Assembly (NCBI GenBank): GCA_013399695.1
Contig: VXAU01001325.1
Coordinates: 195,135 to 259,134, forward strand
Length of the DNA: 64,000 nucleotides
Direction: 5' to 3'
DNA from: Formicarius rufipectus
Taxonomy: Eukaryota > Chordata > Aves > Passeriformes > Formicariidae
Positions within the stretch are counted from its first letter, which is position 1, and every line of letters starts with the position of its first letter. Shown in pieces: positions 13,716 to 26,269 of the stretch. Below the pieces are notes generated by a model. That model ran no database searches. It had not been told where the DNA came from and saw only the letters and a list, made by a program, of their open reading frames with translations. Made by a program: the position numbers and the translations under genes.

Positions 13716-14687
13716 CAAACTAAGATTGTGCCTAAGATGTGGATCTCTTTTCCCAAGAAAGTTAATGGTGTGAATTTACTAATGGGTTCAAGATGAGAAG
13801 AGGAAGAAGAGGATCATTGAAATTGATTAAATACATCATTGCTGCTGAACAGAGGAAATATTGAATGACTAATGGCTGAATTCTGGAGGAGTTTCTGGGG
13901 AAAGACATGTTTGTCGTGCTCTGCAGTCATGTGTCTGCAATTGTCAGAGATGAGCTTACTGAGCTAAATGCAGCTCTAGTGAAATAATTTTATATTCTGC
14001 CTTCAGTTTTGTAGGTATTCTATTTATTTTTTTCTCTCTTTACCACTAGTTTTTGTTCCTACAAAAAATGTAAGGACACAGTATTTTTTTTGTTTTTGTG
14101 GCACATGTTGATGTACATAATCTCTGAGAACTTACCTATGTGTAACCAGACAGCCTTTTTAATCTTCTGTGTGAGCCCATGGCAGTGAATTAATACCTTC
14201 TCAATTCCCTGAGTACCTGATTTCAGTCAAATGAAAGGCCTAGCCTTATTCTACGAATTGAACTGATGATTATACGTCTTTTACATTCATGTGACTCTGT
14301 CTCTGCAGTTCTGTTAGAAGTGTAAATTATATTTGATGCTTCACATAAGTCAATTATCTCACTGTAAGGATTCCGAGATTCTGTATTTTTGTTCTGTTAT
14401 TTTGACCTGTATTGAGTTAGTACAGAAGGGGAAATAAATGGAGGGTAGTGAAGAAGTAGTTTCCATATCTTTTAAAAGGATAGAAAGCGTGGTATTCTTT
14501 ATGATAACTACTTTAATACAACTGCACTTAAAAGATAGACCTCATAATTTAAAAAAAAATTTAATTCTCTGATATGTCTATGTTTGTTTGCCGAAGAGTC
14601 TGTGTTTTTCACTACCATGTATGAGTCAGTGGGACAAAACTACTTTGATTATTGTTTTTAAAAGGATCAATTGAGGTACAGAGAGAC

Positions 14688-14758
14688 CAACTTTTCTAGT
14701 TGACCCTGCTATAAGCAGGGGTGTTGGACTAAACAATCTTGGGAGGTTCTTGCCTGCT
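14688..14758 (+). mobile_element. CR1 3'-end fragment running into an assembly gap
   Basis: The sequence TTGACCCTGCTATAAGCAGG followed by GTTGGACTAAACAATCTTGG is a CR1 3' terminus motif (normally TTGACCCTGCTTGAGCAGG.GTTGGACTAGATGATCT). The repeat is cut by the run of N at 14759, so its end is unknown. Confidence 0.8.
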
Positions 14759-14819
14759 NNNNNNNNNNNNNNNNNNNNNNNNNNNNNNNNNNNNNNNNNN
14801 NNNNNNNNNNNNNNNNNNN
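14759..14819. other. Assembly gap (61 N)
   Basis: This is a run of undetermined bases between a CR1 3' end on its left and a poly-T start on its right, in the PREX2 intron. Confidence 1.
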
Positions 14820-15378
14820 TTTTTTTGGGAGGTGTGTGTGATTCTTTTATTATGAAGGAGGATCAGGACCTCCATTTTTCTAATCCTTATTTAGTCCCTC
14901 TGTTTAGGTCACTTTTGTAGTTTTAACTAGAAAGCTATTCATAGGAAATAATCCATAATATTTGTTTGTTCAGAAGCTCATGGAAAGTAAATGACATTTC
15001 AGAAAAAGAACTTCATCCATGACTTGTACAACGAATGGTGACAAAAGTCAAACAAATGGAAACAAGATGTTTGGATTGTTTTAAACCTTAAATGTTGATT
15101 TTTTTTTAATTTTTTTTTTTAATTTTTATGAAGGTCTTTTATATTAGCAAACTGTAACAAGTAGGAAGATTTTTGTTTCTTTTCTGTATATTTCTCTAAG
15201 TTGAGAATTAATGTTGTGCTGTAACTTGTTCCCCACCTTAGGAAACAATAGTTGTTTTGGGAGATGGAACATATGTATTATTTAATTGCAATCAATAGTT
15301 ATATTCATCTCAAAAGCTCAGAAAATTTCCTAATTTGTGTTGGAATAATGAAACAGAACTGTTGTTTTTCTTTCACAG

Positions 15379-15446
15379 GGGGCAAGAGTACAAAACACAG
15401 CCAAGAATTTAGGAGTGAGGGATCGAACACCACAGTCTGTGCCAAG
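15379..15446 (+). CDS. PREX2: PREX2 penultimate coding exon
   Basis: The acceptor TTTCTTTCACAG ends at 15378. The 68-base exon continues in phase 0 from the exon at 8395 and encodes [20 protein letters not shown] then VP, with AG of a split codon left at the end. A GTAACTG donor begins at 15447. The peptide matches my recall of the P-Rex C-terminus ([23 protein letters not shown]). The 3' phase (2) is completed by the first base of the exon at 19431 to give Arg. The join is seamless across three exons, which is strong evidence that these are the true exon borders. Confidence 0.94.
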
Positions 15447-18400
15447 GTAACTGATTCTTTGTGTCCTAGGCCAATTTTTTTCCAGTTTGTGCCAAAATCA
15501 GTCCTAGCTTCTCAAAAGCTAGCAGTAAACATTGAGTATATTGTGCCCTATGATTTGGCTTAATGTGCATAAAAAAAAAATAGTTCTCTTAGCCACGCAG
15601 TTTTACTGTATGTAATTAATTGCAGAAGTTCAGGCTGTGTAGCACTTCAAAACATGCTCATTTCTGAAAAATGAAGCCTAGTTCCTGTTAATTATGAAAA
15701 CACTGGAGCAAGTCCTTCGTCGCTTGTAATGTTTGGTGGTTTTGGGGAAATACTCGTAACTAAATCCATAACCCCATTTTAATGAAATACTGTACTGCAG
15801 TATCTCTGCAAAATCGTGTTCTAGTTATGTTTAGAGATGTAGTCTTTCTTTGTCTCTTTCTGAAACATCCATTAGAATGAAAAATGGACTGTTCTATATT
15901 TATCCAGTTTTTTAATGCTGTGATGGATTGCAGGTACTTGAAATGTTTCTTAACAAGCACAGTACTTATAAGTGAAAATAACCAAACAACCATGTTCTTA
16001 ATTTGATCCTAAAGTGGTTTTAATAATCTGATATTAATTTAAACTGGTTTTTACCTATTTAAAACATAGTATTTTTCTGTTGACTAATGATAACATTGAA
16101 TGCTTAACAGAGCTAAACAGATATGTGAAATGCATAACAGAGCCACTGCACTGTTTAAATTTCAGTAAGGAAACAGGGAATTAGTAACACTGCATAAGGG
16201 TAACCATGTGAATGAACATACGTGATATCCATAGCTTCACAGAAAAACTGTCTTCTGTGCTCTGAGCATTAATAATCAAGAACTTGATCTTAAAAAATTT
16301 GCTCCCCTTTTCTCAAGTGGCCCAGTTTCTCCCAGTAGTGAAGCTGGCTATTGCTTACAACTTGGTTGCAGTAGATCACCACATGTTGTTCCATGCCTGT
16401 GCCCACTGGTTCTAGAGAAGGAGTGTATCTCAGGTATCTTGTGAGGTATGAGTAAATCTGAATAGCAGCTGCTGTTCAGTTGCTTACTAGCCATATTTGT
16501 TTTAGCATATATACATCTTGCATGTCCCATAAAGGAGATTAAGCAACATCCTCCAAGAGTACTGACTCTAGAGTAAATCCCTCAGTATATAGTCATTGTC
16601 CTTAGCAGCAGATGAAGGCATCCCTTTTCACAGTAGTGATTAGCTGAGAGGCAGACCAGGACCAAAATATGTTTTGCTTTGTGAAAACCTATGGCAATAA
16701 ATTAACTTTTTATTACATTAAAAGCTTTGAGAAGCCTTTTCATGTTTTGAACAGTATGATTTAGGCCTTAAATGGACTCCTCCTTCATGACATAAATCTG
16801 GAGACAGGCAAAGAATTGTGGCAAACCAAACTTTTCCCACCCCTACATGACAGAGTGTGTTATCTAGATTCCGAGCTTTTGTGATAAAGGAAAAATCTAA
16901 GTTCTTGGGAAAAAAAAAAAAAGTTTAGCAATGAGACATTTTTGGCTTTGCATCAGTTCAGAAAAGATCACCTCTTTCCATCTGAAACTCCCACAACATT
17001 GAAAAGCTGAAGAAAAGTAATGAGAAAGCTCCTAGAAGATAGAATAGACAGATGCACCGTTGGCAGTGAGCAGCCACAGGAATATCCCAGACCTCAGTGT
17101 TTGGGAAATGTGGTGTATTATTAGACACTTAAGTCACATAAGTCAGAATAGTCATCAGCAGGAGTGATACTTCTGGTATTTAGCTAAACGATACTGTGGA
17201 TTCTCAGTTCTCTACCTGGAAAACAGTTTTACACTTGGTTTCATGTAACTTTGCTTGACAGGGTTTTCTGTTCTCTGCAGATGCCACTGTTTCTGTGTTT
17301 TCTCAGCTGATCTGTTTGTACCTTCGCAAATAGTTCCATATATGTTGACCCAGAAAAGGCTATTTCTGCTCTATGGCACCTTCAACAACTTTAGATCCTT
17401 AGGGATTTATGCAGCCTTGCTGTTAGTTTGCTTCAGAATTCCCCTAAATCACTTGCTCTGAAGACAGTCTTAATGATTACCATTTTAACCTGAAGAATAC
17501 ACAGAACCTGTTACTTGGGGCTGAGCTTTGCTGCACATTGTTCCGTAGAAATTAGATTTTGCTAAAACGTCATCAAATATTAACCCCACTGCAATTACTT
17601 AGATGAGATTCTGATTGTAATTTTATCTGTCTTCTGCCAGATTTGAATATTACTGCTTTATTATACCAGCAGAATCAAATAACTCAGTCCCTGTTTATTC
17701 TTCTCTGCATAATTGTTTGTATAAAGATCTTAGTTTCTCATTGGTATAAAAATGTGAGGCATATGTGTATTGCCTTGTATGTGCCTCCTAACAAATACTT
17801 TGGTGTCTGCAGAATGTGACTTTAAATGATTGTGTTTCTGAACTGCCATATGACCGTGTGGAAGAACCAAATGATCCTCAGAACATATTATGGCGAAGAC
17901 TGGAAAGCAGGTTTCCAGTTTCTGTTTGGCTGACAGAACTGATTCTCCACGTTTTTACCACCCAGAAACAATACTGCTTGATAATAACTTCCAGAGAGGT
18001 TCAGAGTAAAGTTATTTAGCCCATGGCCATTGTGTATTTTCAGTGTCCCATGGGTTTTAACCTCTAAGGGAACTGAAGTTGGAGAACTGCAGCTATCCTG
18101 CCCTGCTCTCGCATAGCAGCCACAGGATGCCATTTCTGACAAGATGTGCCCAGATGTTGCAAAGGCTTTCAACACTCATGGAGGAAGCCATACATACTCA
18201 CATCACATCATTTTAGGAGCAGCGTATCATGCCAAGAAGGCACTAGCCCATTGATCTTTAATTGATTGTGGATTCCAGCCACGTGTGCAGATGTTTCTTT
18301 TCTGTGTTGATTTATAGTATAATTTAGAAAATTGTAATTAGTAAAACGGAGTAATATAAATTAGGGTGAAATTTAGCAGGCAAATATGCAAAATATCTTT

Positions 18401-19430
18401 GTCATACTCAGATACTCTGAGTATCTTAAGTATCCCTAGCCCCCAGTTCACTGGATGATTCAGTACCCTGCCTGTGGGTGGACCTACCAAACCTGCTATC
18501 TCTATTCGATGTTCCAGCATCAGTCTTCATAGTGCACATGCTGTGTCTTTGTCATTTTGTTTCTGGCTTCTGATGCTTTTTCTCCTTCCCATGTTGTACA
18601 CGGTCACTTCTTTGTTGTTCCTTCAATGATACATGTTCCCGGAGGATAAGATGTGACCTCGGAATGAGATCATGTCTATTGCTAGTTCTAATTGATATGG
18701 TTGCAGAGGAGATGCTGTGTGCTGGACAGGAGTACAGAACAGAGGGTCTGAGGTCGGAATGGTTGCCTTTTATTTTCAGTATTTCTAACATTGGGACATA
18801 AAGTTTCAAACACTTGTTAATAACCAAGTCCTTGCAAAAGGGTTTAACCCAAGTTCAAAAGCCTTTATAAAAGGAGTGACTATTTCAGACTGTATTGAGG
18901 TAGTCATTTAAACCAAATTTTACTGATCTTTACATCCATATGGAAACAGAGGGGAGAGAGTTTAAAATCCTCATGCTAGCGTGTCACATGTCTGACATCT
19001 GTCTTAGGTACTTCACACAGCATCAGTTCTTTAGGGAGCTATTCTTGGAGTGGAGTTTGACTGTGCCAAGACGAAACAGAAATGGAGGCAATTGCATTCA
19101 CTGAGCAGTTTTTCCAGTTCTGAAATTCAGGTCAACAATTGGTAATTGGATTAGTGGAGGGATCTTCACTGAAGAAATATGAAAATTTGACTGTACTGAA
19201 ATGTCTTTATAAGACTGTTTATAGATGCATATATTAATAATTCCACTTTCAATGTAAACATTAATGCTCACAAAGATTTTACTAGTTTTGTGTTTGTGAT
19301 ATTAAACTGAATTCAGTACCTCTTGTTTTCCAATGCAGGAAGATGTAGATTTAGTTTATATTCTTTAAATCTACTCATCTTAATAATTAACAAATTCTCA
19401 GAATAACAATTTCTTTTTTGTCATTGTCAG
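15447..19430 (+). other. PREX2: PREX2 last intron, phase 2
   Basis: This intron of about 4.0 kb runs from GTAACTG to CATTGTCAG. I see no clear repeat family in it apart from homopolymer runs. A stretch at 17813-17915 reads open after a TGCAG, but it would stop at its second full codon if spliced in the PREX2 phase, so I do not call a cassette exon. Confidence 0.85.
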
Positions 19431-19476
19431 ATTATACAAGCTGTGCCAGCCACCACCACCTGTTGGAGAAGAATGA
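19431..19476 (+). CDS. PREX2: PREX2 terminal coding exon segment and stop
   Basis: After the acceptor TTGTCAG, the first base completes the split Arg codon. The frame then reads LYKLCQPPPPVGEE and stops at TGA (19474-19476). This is the expected end of the P-Rex protein family: LYKLC, a proline cluster and a final GEE. The C-terminal part belongs to the inositol-polyphosphate-4-phosphatase-like module of P-Rex proteins, which is not known to be a working phosphatase. The exon continues into the 3' UTR. Confidence 0.95.
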
Positions 19477-19574
19477 GAACTGCTCCAGAAAACTATATAA
19501 TGGCCTTTAGGATACTGGGACTATATGACAAAAATCCAACTGCACTATAGTAGTATGTGCCTGGGGCTTTGATA

Positions 19575-19580
19575 AATAAA
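19575..19580 (+). terminator. PREX2: Candidate proximal poly(A) signal of PREX2
   Basis: AATAAA lies about 100 bases past the PREX2 stop, followed by TATTTT and an A-run of roughly 19 at 19587-19605. The genomic A-run could cause internal oligo-dT priming, so apparent cDNA ends here would need care. Confidence 0.4.
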
Positions 19581-20561
19581 TATTTTAAAAAAAAAAAAAA
19601 AAAAACAGGCTTTTACTCAGGATAAAGACAGAAATACCCTAAATATTCTCTATTGACGTTGAAAAATGTCTTCCAAAAAGCATCTCTGAAGTCTGTGCAC
19701 TCCAGCCTTACACTAGTAGATCAGGAATCTTCTTTGGGAATTTTACACTGGAATCATGTTAATTTGATATGTCTTGTTCATCCACATTATAGGTATAGCC
19801 AACAGCTTGAAAACAAATGTCTTTTTTTAGAGGGAATGTCTTAAGAATACACACTATGCAGAATGTGTTCTTGTGGAAGGAATAAAAGCCCACATAAACT
19901 AACCTTTATAATGAGCATGCACTTCATATGGGGCCCTTTGCACTTGATAAAGCCTTTTTTCCTTTTGCTGTCTGAATTTCTCAGAATGTTCACTGTTTTA
20001 AGGATATGATGTGAGGTTTAAAGATGGAAAACTCATCTCAGAATTGTGTTTAATGGCTGCAGGCAGACTGCTGCTATGAATGTATGCTGGTAATCAGTAA
20101 ACTCAGCCATGTCTGAAGCAGTGCATGGCTTTATATATGGCATTAGAAAGAGGACCTATATAGCATGTGAGGTTCTGCCCTTTTTCAGTTGCCATTATAA
20201 TGAAGGAAAAAAATAAGTCTGATCTTCATCCACTGTTAGACTGAATTTCAGACTGTGTAGTGGATGTTTTACATTATTGCGTCTCTGCATTTCAGAGTTT
20301 TCCAAATTTGTGTATATTCTTCTATAGCACTACACTAGCAAGTCTACATAAGGCAGGATGATTCAGGATTGTTATGTTTAACTGGAAATGCCAGTGGCTA
20401 ATTTGAAGCATAGTTCAGGGGTTTGATGTTTTATGCTACCATTTCCCATCTTTAGTCAAGAATTGCTTGTATGACATTTCAGTTCTTTGGAGTGGTAATT
20501 GTTATAAATTTATTTTGAAATTGTACTGAATATTTAGAGGGCCCAGGGAAAATGTATCTGC

Positions 20562-20585
20562 CTTTGGCCAATCTTTTGGCCAAAG
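20562..20585. repeat. Perfect inverted repeat (10-bp stem, 4-base loop)
   Basis: CTTTGGCCAA is followed by TCTT and then TTGGCCAAAG. In a long PREX2 3' UTR this would form a stable RNA hairpin. No known element is recognised. Confidence 0.8.
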
Positions 20586-21281
20586 AATTTTCAGAGAAAA
20601 TGGCCCCAAATGAGGTTTCATATGTGAACACATTAAAACAAAAACTGTATTCTGAAATAGTTCTACTTGTAGCTATGCATTCCATTAGAGTAAGACACAT
20701 ACTGTCTGAATAAAATTTATTTTTTGTACAACAGAGGTCTATAGTTATGCTGTAGCAGTCACACTTCACAACCTAATTGTTGCATATGATCTAATTATTT
20801 ATGAAATCTTCAACAAATATATTAATACACAATTAAATGAGTGAGAGTTCAAAGGGATCTGTGCTTTTGCAGAGAGTGGGATTTTTATATGGGCTATTTA
20901 GGGAACTTGTTACTTTTCTCCAAAGGAGGAAGTAGAGCTCCTACCTTTTTCAGTATTCTAAATGTTTTTACACAGATGTTAACTTTGCTAAGAAAAAGAA
21001 TATTTTTATATATCTACAGGTATATATGTCAGCACATATATGTGCATTTCAATATGTATATATTTATTGAGTCATATCAATTACTGGTTCTCCCTTAAAT
21101 ATGGAATGTTTGCCTTAAACTATGACAAAGACATGCAGTAATGAACACTCCAGTAACAACGTCACCTTTGTGCATTGAAGTCAACGCTCTTTCACAGTTA
21201 ATGGAAGGTATTAGACTATAGTCTTTTGGATTAAAAAAAATATAATACACAAAAACAAAAATCAGAAATCAAAGTTTGAGA

Positions 21282-21300
21282 CTTTTTTTTTTTTTTTTTT
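21282..21300. repeat. Poly-T tract
   Basis: An uninterrupted run of about 18 T lies in the probable PREX2 3' UTR. Confidence 0.9.
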
Positions 21301-22084
21301 CATCTAGCATGACCTGATGCTTGTACATGAGAAAGAGTCATTTTCTATAGTTGCTGTTCTAGTCAGGATCTCCTATTTGGAGATGTGTTTTATCCAGAGC
21401 AGCAGTATTGGCTACGGTTATTCCTGCTCCAGGCAAAAGCATCAGTAATGTTTCAGTTTCTGCTTGTTCAGACATCAGAAGTACAGAGAAGCCATACCTG
21501 CCTCGTGCCAAGGATGTGCTGCTGTCAGCCCCACTGAGAGCTCCCATCTTCCTCTGAGGTTTGCCCACATGAGGGTTGATTTACTACAAGAGAAGTCAGC
21601 TATATGAAGCTGCTAATCCTGTATAATGTAAAATAGCCTAGAGGACAAAATCTGTTGCTTGCACATGCATTATTGTAACTAGTCATCACTTCTTTATGTA
21701 GCATTGAAAATGGGAGTGCAAATATTCTAAAATAGTCTCTCTGTATAATATAATATTTCCCTATTTGTTTTTGAAAGCATGGAATAATTTATATAATGTG
21801 TGGGACAAATAGTTTTGAACCTATCACTCGACCAGGTTCTTTAACTTTTGTTTCATGAGTGTGCATCAGAAATCTTAACCTCTTGATTTTGTATCTAATT
21901 TTTGGTTCTTTATTATTTTTTGTCCCTTATGGAGACAGTTTTCAAAAACTTATTCATCATTATGAGCTTTATTGGTGACCCATACTGCAAAGTAAAGTGT
22001 GTTTAGCCTGGTATCAGGGAGCTGAGAAACTTAAGTCCTGGTTTTGTGGGATTACAGGTAGCACATAAAAATTTCACGGAATTA

Positions 22085-22165
22085 CACCAAATCACAGAAT
22101 CAATTAGGCTGGAAAAGATCTCTGAGATCATTGAGTCCAACCTGTAGATCATTGAATCCAACTTA
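22085..22165 (-). mobile_element. CR1 3'-end fragment, reverse orientation
   Basis: The sequence ATCACAGAATCAATTAGGCT then GGAAAAGATCTCTGAGATCA and TTGAGTCCAACC is the reverse complement of an avian CR1 3' terminus. Part of it is duplicated: GATCATTGAGTCCAACC is followed at once by GATCATTGAATCCAACT. Confidence 0.8.
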
Positions 22166-23860
22166 ATTCCAGAGGAAATGGGGCATAAATGCCCACTGAC
22201 TGTCTAATACAAATGAGTGCCTGATTTCTCAAAATGTTCTTCAAAAGCCTGTATTTGCTGGAAGCATTATGCAGCTTTTCAAACTGCTTTTCTTGTCTCT
22301 CTGTTTTCAGAGCATATTGCACATTCTAACACATTGACTTCTAATAGTATTATTTGAACATTTAATAACCTGCTTCTTGAATTATAGATTTACATATATT
22401 CATTATTAAAGCTATTTATCTTGTTTGGTATGTGTATAGGATATATTTGTTCCTTATAGAAGGTGCACTTGCAGAGTAAAAAAACCAAGCCATTCTCATC
22501 ACAGTATGTTTATCCTCTCATAAATTTTTAAACTTAGAGATGACAAGAAGAGATGACCAAGAGTGATGATTTACAAGGAGTGTATCACCTATAGCTTCTT
22601 AAATCTTTGCTTTGACAGAAACGGGTTATGAAGCCTATTTTTACTACAATGTGCTGTATTGTTTTAGGGAAAATATTCTGTATGTAAATTTTATGTTTTT
22701 TTTTTCCCAAGATAACTGTAATCTTAATAAATTAAGGGATATAGAGGCATACATTACCAAATATTCCCATGATTCAGTGCTAGTCTGTGGGTGATGTATA
22801 GATGGTTTAATAACTGAGAAGGGAGGGTTACAGGCCAAGGAGCAGCCGAGTTGCCACAAAGTTCCTGCTTGGAGAAAACCATGATCTGTGAGTAACAGGA
22901 TGTTAAGCTGTCTTTAATCGATGAAAGAAGCATTGATCCAGTCTAGTTCCCCAAATTAGCTCCTTTGTAACACCTGTTTTCCTTGTAGATTGTAAATGTA
23001 AATTAATACAAAAATGTATATAGTCCAGTTTCTCAGTGTCAAACTTTGTGTTAACAGATCTATTTCAAAGTAAACATTCCTGCTGCCAGCTGAAGCAATC
23101 AACCAATTTTATGTCCATTGAGAGTGTTGCGATATTTAGTGTCTTTTTGGGTAGATTTCATTGGTTTTTAGCAAATGCATTGGGTTTTGGGACTGGTTCA
23201 TATTTGTTTATTTTAACGCAGTCTATAGTAGTCAGAACTTCTACTGGTTTAGAGCCAAAACAAGGATTAGTCAACAAGGATTTATAGTAATCATACTTAC
23301 TTTCATTTGTTAGAATCCTTTAATGGAAAAAAATGAACAGTTTTAGTAATGTTTTTACCCAGAGTAATTCATAAGCAAATATGTTTTATTAATTAATTGT
23401 CAGATGTAGTGTGTATATATATAAACAGATATTTAAGACAATTGCCTGAATGTGACTATACACATCATGGTTAATCATGATGCTTAAAAAAGGACAGTGT
23501 CTTTCATTTATTTTCAATTAAATGAGGAAATCAGTAACTGTAGTATATATATGTTGTTCCATACTCTCTATTCTACAGCTCCTTCATGGATATGCCTTCC
23601 AGCATTTTGCACATATTTTGCACCGTTTTTGTTTAACATTATGAAAAGAGCTAATGCATTGCCTTATGTGTTTTATCTCTGTACTTGTTGATAAATGCAG
23701 GTAGTGGTTTTCTAAATGTACTCCAACAGTACCCTGGCATTGGTAAATTAGACGTGCAGCACATGCAAGACTCAGTACACCTGAATTCTTCATCTTTAGG
23801 TTTTGAAGTATAAAAAGATACTGCACTCATATTTTTGTATGCTGACAACTGTATAGGGTT

Positions 23861-23861
23861 N
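23861..23861. other. Single undetermined base
   Basis: One N stands in otherwise continuous sequence. Confidence 1.
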
Positions 23862-24725
23862 TACTGTAATATAAATCAAGTTTTCCTAAAGAAAATTTAT
23901 TATTTCAAATGTTTCACTTTTTCTACTAGAAGATCTGTGTTTATGTTTCTTGTTCTATATGTATAAATGACTATGCAGCATGCACAGTTATGCAGATGTT
24001 AACACCATCAGGAAAGTTCAGATTGTCCAGAGGCTAATCAAGTTTCTTTTTCTATGTTATTCTCCAAAAATAACATCTCAGTGTTAGAAATCTACTTTAG
24101 AAATCACTTCTGCTTCAATTTGAAAGTCCAATAGAGTGTTAAAAGTAGCTGGGACATTTATGCAAGGACATAGATTTGGACTTTCAGGGGAGTATCCATG
24201 ACATCTTCTGTGGTGGTGTGTGTCCTATCTGTAGTACCATACACCAAATTTAAGACTAAGCAGCCTTATTAGCTTCACACCCTGTATATAGTGTATGTGT
24301 TTGGTTATATTTGTGTTACACCCTAAAAATGAACTTAATTTCTGTATTGAGCATTGCACATATTTTTCAAATGAAGAATATATTTTGTAACATCTCATTA
24401 AGCACAAGAGAGCATTACTGCTTTGAAAGATTATGTGTAAGTACAGCCATACACAGAATGTCTCAGCTTTCGTTTGAAAACAATCAAACTAGCAGATCTG
24501 TGGGTAGTTGAGTTTGTTAGAAGTACCTTTTGGAATTAAATAACCTTGAAAATGGATTTAAATTACATGTTCTTATTTGTAAAGTGCTTCTGTAGCATAC
24601 TTTGAATCTGTTACTACATTGATAATGGGTAAAACTAATACTGTGTACTTTTAGATCTATAGTTTATTTTTGTAGTTACATAGTAAAATCTGGAATGGTA
24701 ACAATGTATTACAAAATACCAGACA

Positions 24726-24731
24726 AATAAA
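24726..24731 (+). terminator. PREX2: Candidate distal poly(A) signal of PREX2
   Basis: AATAAA sits in an AT-rich stretch followed within 40 bases by CTTTATTTGT, a weak U-rich downstream element. Its distance from the stop (about 5.25 kb) would fit the long 3' UTR known for mammalian PREX2. Confidence 0.3.
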
Positions 24732-26011
24732 ACCATTCATAATATGGCCACTGCAAATCTCTTTATTTGTAAGCAAGAAATAAGTTGGGAGGGAGAGGCT
24801 TGCAGGTCTTTAACCCTTTTAGTATGTGCCCTACAAATTCTACTGCAGGAAAACATAAATTAAACTTCTAGAAATAAATGTTTATAATAAGAATCTCTGC
24901 TGAGAACCCAGGTGCGATCAAGGTTCATTGTTGGTAATTAAAATATATATTTAAAACCAGTGAGAAACTGAACCCTGCTGCATAAGCAGTAGTCCCTGAC
25001 TTGACACAGCTCTATTTTGTGAAGGCTAGAAGAGACACTGATACGAAAATCGCTTTTTGGCCCCATTGTGCCCTTTGTGCCCCATGAAGCTCCAAAACAT
25101 CCACCATGTCTGGAATTTCCTTGTCTGAAGATAGAATTGTGAAGCTTTTATCATCTGTTTACTGCTATGCACGTGGGTATCTGACAAGCAAAATGTGGAG
25201 TGTTGTACTCTTTGTGCTAAAAAAAGTCATATATAAATGACTGACCCTTTAGTGGAATTAGAAACTAGCTGCTTTCTGCTGTTGGCATGCCGGTGGTTTG
25301 AGGAGTTGCACTGAGTGTTTCTTTTATAGGACTGAAAGATGATTAAATATTAGACCTTGCTGACAGTTGTCTCTATGTTAAGGAAATTCTGATTTTTACA
25401 GTGGATACAGGACCAAAAGCAACTACTAGCTTTACTAGCAAGAAGGGTGAGGATGCAAATATTTCTGGATAACTAGATTTGAAAGATTGATTTTTTTTTT
25501 TTTCTTCTTCTGTCCTATATATTCCTCTCTCTAATTTTGTGAAGAGGTACATAACATTTCAAAGTATTGAGCAGCAGAAGTGACCAGAGGATTCCAAATA
25601 TGGACTGCTTTTCCACCATCACAAGTGAAATTTTTTTTTTCAGTGCTCCTCATGTCTTTGGTCTTTCTGCCATGAATACATCAGAAATAAAGTCCAAATA
25701 ATTATTTTCCTGATTGGTATCCATAATGGGAATAATTTGAAACAACTGCTGAGAAAGATAATCAATTACACCATGGTAACACTTAGGTGTCCAGTAATTT
25801 TGCATTTTTCATGAGAAAGTGTTGCTATTGTTATGATTTGAAAGTGAAAAAATCTGCAAAGGGATTCCTTACACTTACATGTCAGAGGTCAAATGAGACA
25901 CAGTGTGAGTCCACAATTGAAAAGCAGATAATGTATCTGCCTTACATCAAAGTATGTGTTGCTTCCTTTTAAATGTTATTCATAAACTTACTTTTACTAT
26001 GTATTTGATGG

Positions 26012-26105
26012 CTTTGTTGTTGTTGTTGGTTTTTTTTTGTCTGTTTTTTTTTTTTTTTTGTGGTTTTGTTTTGTTTTTTGTTTGTTTTGTTTGTTTGTTT
26101 TTTAA
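26012..26105. repeat. T/G-rich simple tract
   Basis: Runs of TTTG, TTTTG and GTTGTTGTTG with poly-T. The adjoining open frame of repeated Phe/Cys/Leu is a by-product of the repeat. Confidence 0.85.
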
Positions 26106-26269
26106 TTTGGCTCATTACATCATGCAGGAACAGGATAGATGATACTCATACTTGGCTTACACTAATGAAGTAGAGTTGCAAGCAGTTCATTTTTGTTTGT
26201 AGAAGGCTTAATTTTCTGAAACTGCTTTCACACACAGTACTTGATTTCTTCCTCTCCTCCTCCCTCCTC

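Larger units (their letters stand above)
19477..24750 (+). other. PREX2: PREX2 3' UTR (probable; length uncertain)
   Basis: The sequence after the stop codon is AT-rich and rich in TGTA/TATTT-type motifs. The first poly(A) signal AATAAA (19575-19580) lies about 100 bases after the stop, just before a genomic A-run. Another AATAAA lies near 24726-24731. Mammalian PREX2 has a long 3' UTR (known), so use of the distal site, giving about 5.2 kb, is plausible. A perfect 10-bp stem hairpin (20562-20585) and a CR1 3' end in reverse orientation (about 22085-22165) fall inside. Which signal is used cannot be told from sequence alone. Confidence 0.5.

Noticed and set aside
17813..17915. Possible cassette exon after TGCAG in the last PREX2 intron, reading TLNDCVSELPYDRVEEPNDP in one frame
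   Set aside because: In the phase required by PREX2 (2) it meets TGA at the second full codon, and the following GTTTCC is a poor donor.
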